Shown: positions 60,428 to 64,000 of the stretch, one piece after another
Numbering within the stretch: the stretch's first letter is position 1
Layout of the letters: every line of letters begins with the position of its first letter
Source: Mallotus nudiflorus
Lineage: Eukaryota; Streptophyta; Magnoliopsida; Malpighiales; Euphorbiaceae
Length of the DNA: 64,000 nucleotides
NCBI GenBank assembly: GCA_947683625.1
Contig: CANTUR010000154.1
Span: 930,001-994,000, forward strand
Reading direction: 5' to 3'
The notes under the pieces: generated by a model
Seen by the model: only the letters and a program-made list of their open reading frames with translations
Told to the model about the DNA's origin: nothing
Database searches by the model: none
Program-made: the position numbers and the translations under genes

Positions 60428-63400
60428 CTTCAACAACAAAAGTATAAGGTTAACTGTAAAAAACAGCGTAATTTCAAGTTCTCTGAAACATTAATGCAAT
60501 ATCAGAAAGCAATACTGGTAACGAGTGCTAAGTAGTGATTATAATGAATCATCAACCTCATTTCAAAAAATGTACTGAATGTGGATCATTTGCTAACTTC
60601 AGCTATTGCAAATAATGGATCAGCAGAGAGGGAGCCACATGGTCAACAAATTTCATTACTGGACATCAACTTATAGGTGATCAACACCTTTGCAATGTTT
60701 AATAGTAAGTAGTTGTATTATCAAGAATCATTAAAAAATGTTGCAGGTATGTTGACACCTTTCACCATTTTTTTCCCTGATAAAAGGAAATGAAACTAAG
60801 ACTAGTATCAGGGTTATATGATGAGAATGTAAATGACATATTTCCAGTAGATATTGCAAGTTCTCTTTTCAAGCTAGGATGTGCTTCCTCTGCATTGACA
60901 ATGAAATATATGAGGAAATGACGAACAAGCAGGGTACCTCCAACAATAGCAGCGGAGGCCTCAGAAATACATGGCAATGCAAGAATTATGAGGAATATTT
61001 CAAATCTTGGAAATGTTAACGCTCCATAAACCATCCTTTGCTTTTCAGAGTTTTTCTTCCTATACTTCAGAATAAAAAAGAGTAAAGCATGTAGCAGTAA
61101 GAAACTGCCAACAACTACAGCCAACCAGAACATGCTTCTCCCAAAAAGCCTCCACCTACAAAGAGTTGAAAGCAGAAGATGTCAGAATAGCACAAAAAAT
61201 TATCTTTTGGCAGCACTAGAACCTTAGAAGGCTTAAGCAAGGAATTAATCATAATGCGTGATATGACAGAACAAGGTGTTAAACATCCACGTTTAACTGT
61301 TTGCAGCCACAACCACCAGTGTATAACAACGCGAGATAGTAGCAATACCTGGATATTATTGAATGAAGTAGCATTCCTGATGGAATTTTTGTATAACAAT
61401 TTTAGTTTGGTTAAACATTTAGCTATGATTGTTTACTATAATTCAATTCTTCTGAAGTTATTTGCGTCTGGTCTTCAAATTTTTGTTGGGTGTCATGGCA
61501 AGTAAAGAGTAACCGGAAGGAAAACAAAAAACCACAAATGCTCACCCATTTGAACACTGTGGCTCGTAAACATATTCTGCTTCTGGCTTCATATTTTCGC
61601 TCTGAAAAAACAAAATAACAATGAATTCTACTACTTAAAATAAATGCTACATCTATTTGAAGTTGAAAACAAATGATAGAATATTGAATCACATAAAGAA
61701 TGAATGCCGACCTCAAAAAATGATATGTACTCCATTGAAGTGAGTGGCAATCCATATACTGGAGCAGCCTTGACTTCTTCCAATTGCAGACTCAGGGAAT
61801 TTTCTGAATCATGAATATAAGAAATATAGGAATGTGAAGCAGCTGAGGAATTTGAACCCAACATGATAGGGTGAATACCCCCTGTCTCCCATGGGAGACT
61901 AAAATAGGGAATGCTCCATTGCAGACCTCTTGCAAACTCATAATATTCAACTGGTAGTGTAACAGCCAACCATCTAGAAAGTGCAAACACCTGAATGTAG
62001 CATGCAATTCTCTGTGTAAAAGAAAAGGTACGAGATTGCTCTTAGTGTTATGATGATGACAATGTCGGAAAACCTATTAGCTTTAATTAATACATTGTGC
62101 AGAGATAGGACTCGTAGACGAAGGATACATTTACAATGTCCTGAATTTTCTGCAACTGAAATTTATATTTGATTTTAACATCAACTTAAATCATATCACA
62201 TATGAGATCATATGTTGAGAAAGTGGAGTGATGATTTTTCTAAATTTCATAATGGCCATCCAAATGTTTTAAGTATCAGAAGTATAGAATATCATGAAGT
62301 ATCGAAGCAATGACTTTTTGTAAGTTAAGTATCATACAAAAAGATTCCTTGTAGGATCTGAAGTCAGCAAAGATGTTGGTCTTGAAAATGCACCAATAGA
62401 CTGAAGGCTTGCTGTTGACACGGTTAGCAGTCCAGCAGCCAGACAAGATGCCAGGAAAATAGAAGTTGCAACACCCGAACTTACATAAGATATTGTAGGT
62501 ACGGAATCTGAATGTGTATTGTAAAATATATATCAGGAAATCTCCAGAAACCAAGGAAGACACCAAAAACTTTACATCATACCTTAAAATCAGTTGAAGC
62601 AAAAAATTAAAAACACGATCCTTACAGTGTCTCACTTGTAGAATGTTAGATGGTAGATTTTTGTTTCCAGCAACATCTCCAGTTACATTTTGAGGAACAT
62701 TAACAGAAACAATACCATCATCAGCATGTATCTGCACGATGTATTTGCTCCTACTTATCTCATGGAAGCTGCATTCCACTAAAATGAAAATGTCAAAACA
62801 TCATAAAGAAACATGATAAAAATTTAATGGTTTCTAGTTGCCCTTGTGTGTGAATGTAGATATAAGTGCTTATTTATTGAATAGCATACATATGTATTAG
62901 TATCGTATTCTTGCCTCTGCAAATGTCCCCCAGAGATTGATAGGGATGAAGAATTGAAGCCGAATACAGGCTTCATGAACTTTATCAACACTGGGATGCT
63001 GTGTTCTTTCGTCCTTGAAGTAGACATTGTACTCAGTCTCACAGCAGGCCTTTGAGAATCTAAAATAATGTCATATAAATGTCAGGAGGGTAGTACATTA
63101 ATTGAAGTAATATAACTAAAAGGAAAAAACTTATTGTCAACTTTTGTCTGAAAAAAAAAAAAACAAAATCAGAGCACAATTTTTTGTTTTCCTTCTTTCG
63201 AGCTCTTTTAATGTAGTGGGTCATACCATAAAGGAAAGTAACTGGAGAAATTGGAGAAATGGAAGTGCCCGATCTGCTTATTATAGAGCTTGAATTAAAG
63301 CCCATTGTGACAATAGCAATGCTAGATACATTCACCACCTAAAAGAGGACAATGTGAATGAAATGAGGACTAAAATCACAAAGAAAAGTTAGAAATAGTT

Positions 63401-63706
63401 AAATGAGCATCAATCTGTTCAAACAATGAGCATCAAGAAAGCAAAATAACTCCACACACCTACTAACCTGAAAGCCAAATCTGCGGTTCCCAAGACTTTC
63501 TCCATTTATAGGAACAAGTCCACACTCGCTGACATTAAGAGAATGTTGAATTTCAATAGAGGTATTGACAACGGGTTTCGAAAAGTACAAGTACACCTTC
63601 AACTTATCATAGTCATTTGTTGCCTGCACAGTTCTAGTTTGATTGTCAAGCTGAAGTAGCTTCTCAGGAATGTGAATCCTCAGGTCAACAAACACACTTC
63701 TTCTAT
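59241..63706 (-). CDS. Plant polytopic membrane protein with Ig-like segments, 3' nine exons
   Basis: Exons, minus strand: 63468-63706, 63227-63338, 62915-63059, 62626-62768, 62338-62507, 61712-62011, 61546-61601, 60938-61155 and 59241-60427 (stop at 59241). They join in one frame of about 855 residues with no stop; 5' exons lie beyond the window. The N-terminal part resembles bacterial Ig-like domains (YLYFSKPVVNTSIEIQHSLN; FMKPVFGFNSSSLSISGGHL). At least seven hydrophobic segments follow (SSGVATSIFLASCLAAGLL; FWLAVVVGSFLLLHALLFFI; FEIFLIILALPCISEASAAI; and four in the last exon), then a Ser/Pro-rich cytosolic-looking tail. The intron at 62769-62914 has a GC donor (AG|GCAAGA). Likely an uncharacterised plant family with a large extracellular part; no enzyme motif seen. 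Confidence 0.85.
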
Positions 63707-64000
63707 CTGTCAATATAAACCAACAATTAAATAAAATGGACTCAGAAAGCATTGACATCAGGAATTTGTCCACCCATTTTGATACCCTCAAGTTCAAGTT
63801 CAAGAAGTAGCTGCTTCAACCATTGTAATTGTACATAACACTAAGAAGGTAACAATATAAAAAGCATTGCAAAATTGCATGGTTTAACATGTTACTGTAA
63901 AACATCCATATGCTATTATTTAGCACACATATTACAACCGAAAAAAAAAGATTGATAGAATATCCCTGTTTGCTATAGATATAGTGTGGATATAGTTTTA

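Overview
The window is plant nuclear DNA, most likely from a eudicot. It is AT-rich, has spliced genes with short introns, and is dominated by plant LTR retrotransposons: Copia including a Sirevirus, Ty3 Tat, chromovirus-type LTRs and an endogenous caulimovirid. No rRNA, tRNA, CRISPR array or bacterial-style operon was seen. By eye well over half of the window is transposable-element sequence, much of it nested, and boundaries could often be fixed from terminal TG..CA, target-site duplications (TSDs), primer-binding sites and polypurine tracts.

Layout. 1-1796: part of a long chromovirus-type LTR, minus, inserted in a minus-strand Copia element (1797-4148). 4231-7521 and 17223-17367: exons of a decayed copy of a large membrane-protein gene, split by a 9.3 kb Tat retrotransposon (7552-16888, TSD AGAAG) with an antisense extra ORF. 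18020-20583: terminal-inverted-repeat (TIR) element carrying an EF-1alpha 3' fragment and an RNase H-like fragment. 20767-21080: DUF1005-like gene fragment. 22668-28854: second TIR element (TIRs about 290 bp) carrying a gene fragment, itself interrupted by a 4.1 kb non-autonomous Tat-like LTR element (24392-28513, TSD ATCTT). 30721-31141: three 140-bp tandem repeats. 31154-34041: solo LTR with perfect TSD GTAGC. 35728-55104: a 19.4 kb composite block bounded by AAAGG on both sides, inserted in another LTR. It holds an inverted copy of the long LTR, an endogenous pararetrovirus RT-RNase H fragment next to a (TA)n tract, and a 14.1 kb Sirevirus (40664-54790, TSD GATAA) with an internal 2.6 kb duplication around a Gypsy integrase fragment. 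55689-59240: intergenic DNA with simple repeats. 59241-63706: the 3' nine exons of the only plausibly functional gene, minus strand, running off the right edge.

The protein-coding gene is a plant polytopic membrane protein with extracellular bacterial-Ig-like segments. The decayed copy 57 kb away shares exons, introns and splice sites with it, so this was a DNA-level tandem duplication. One copy was then truncated, gained a stop codon and was broken by transposons. I found no convincing new biological system. The more interesting items are the secondary duplication inside the Sirevirus, the shared 3' sub-repeats linking the Tat element with its non-autonomous relative, the inverted long-LTR pair, and the intact RT-RNase H frame of the pararetrovirus fragment.
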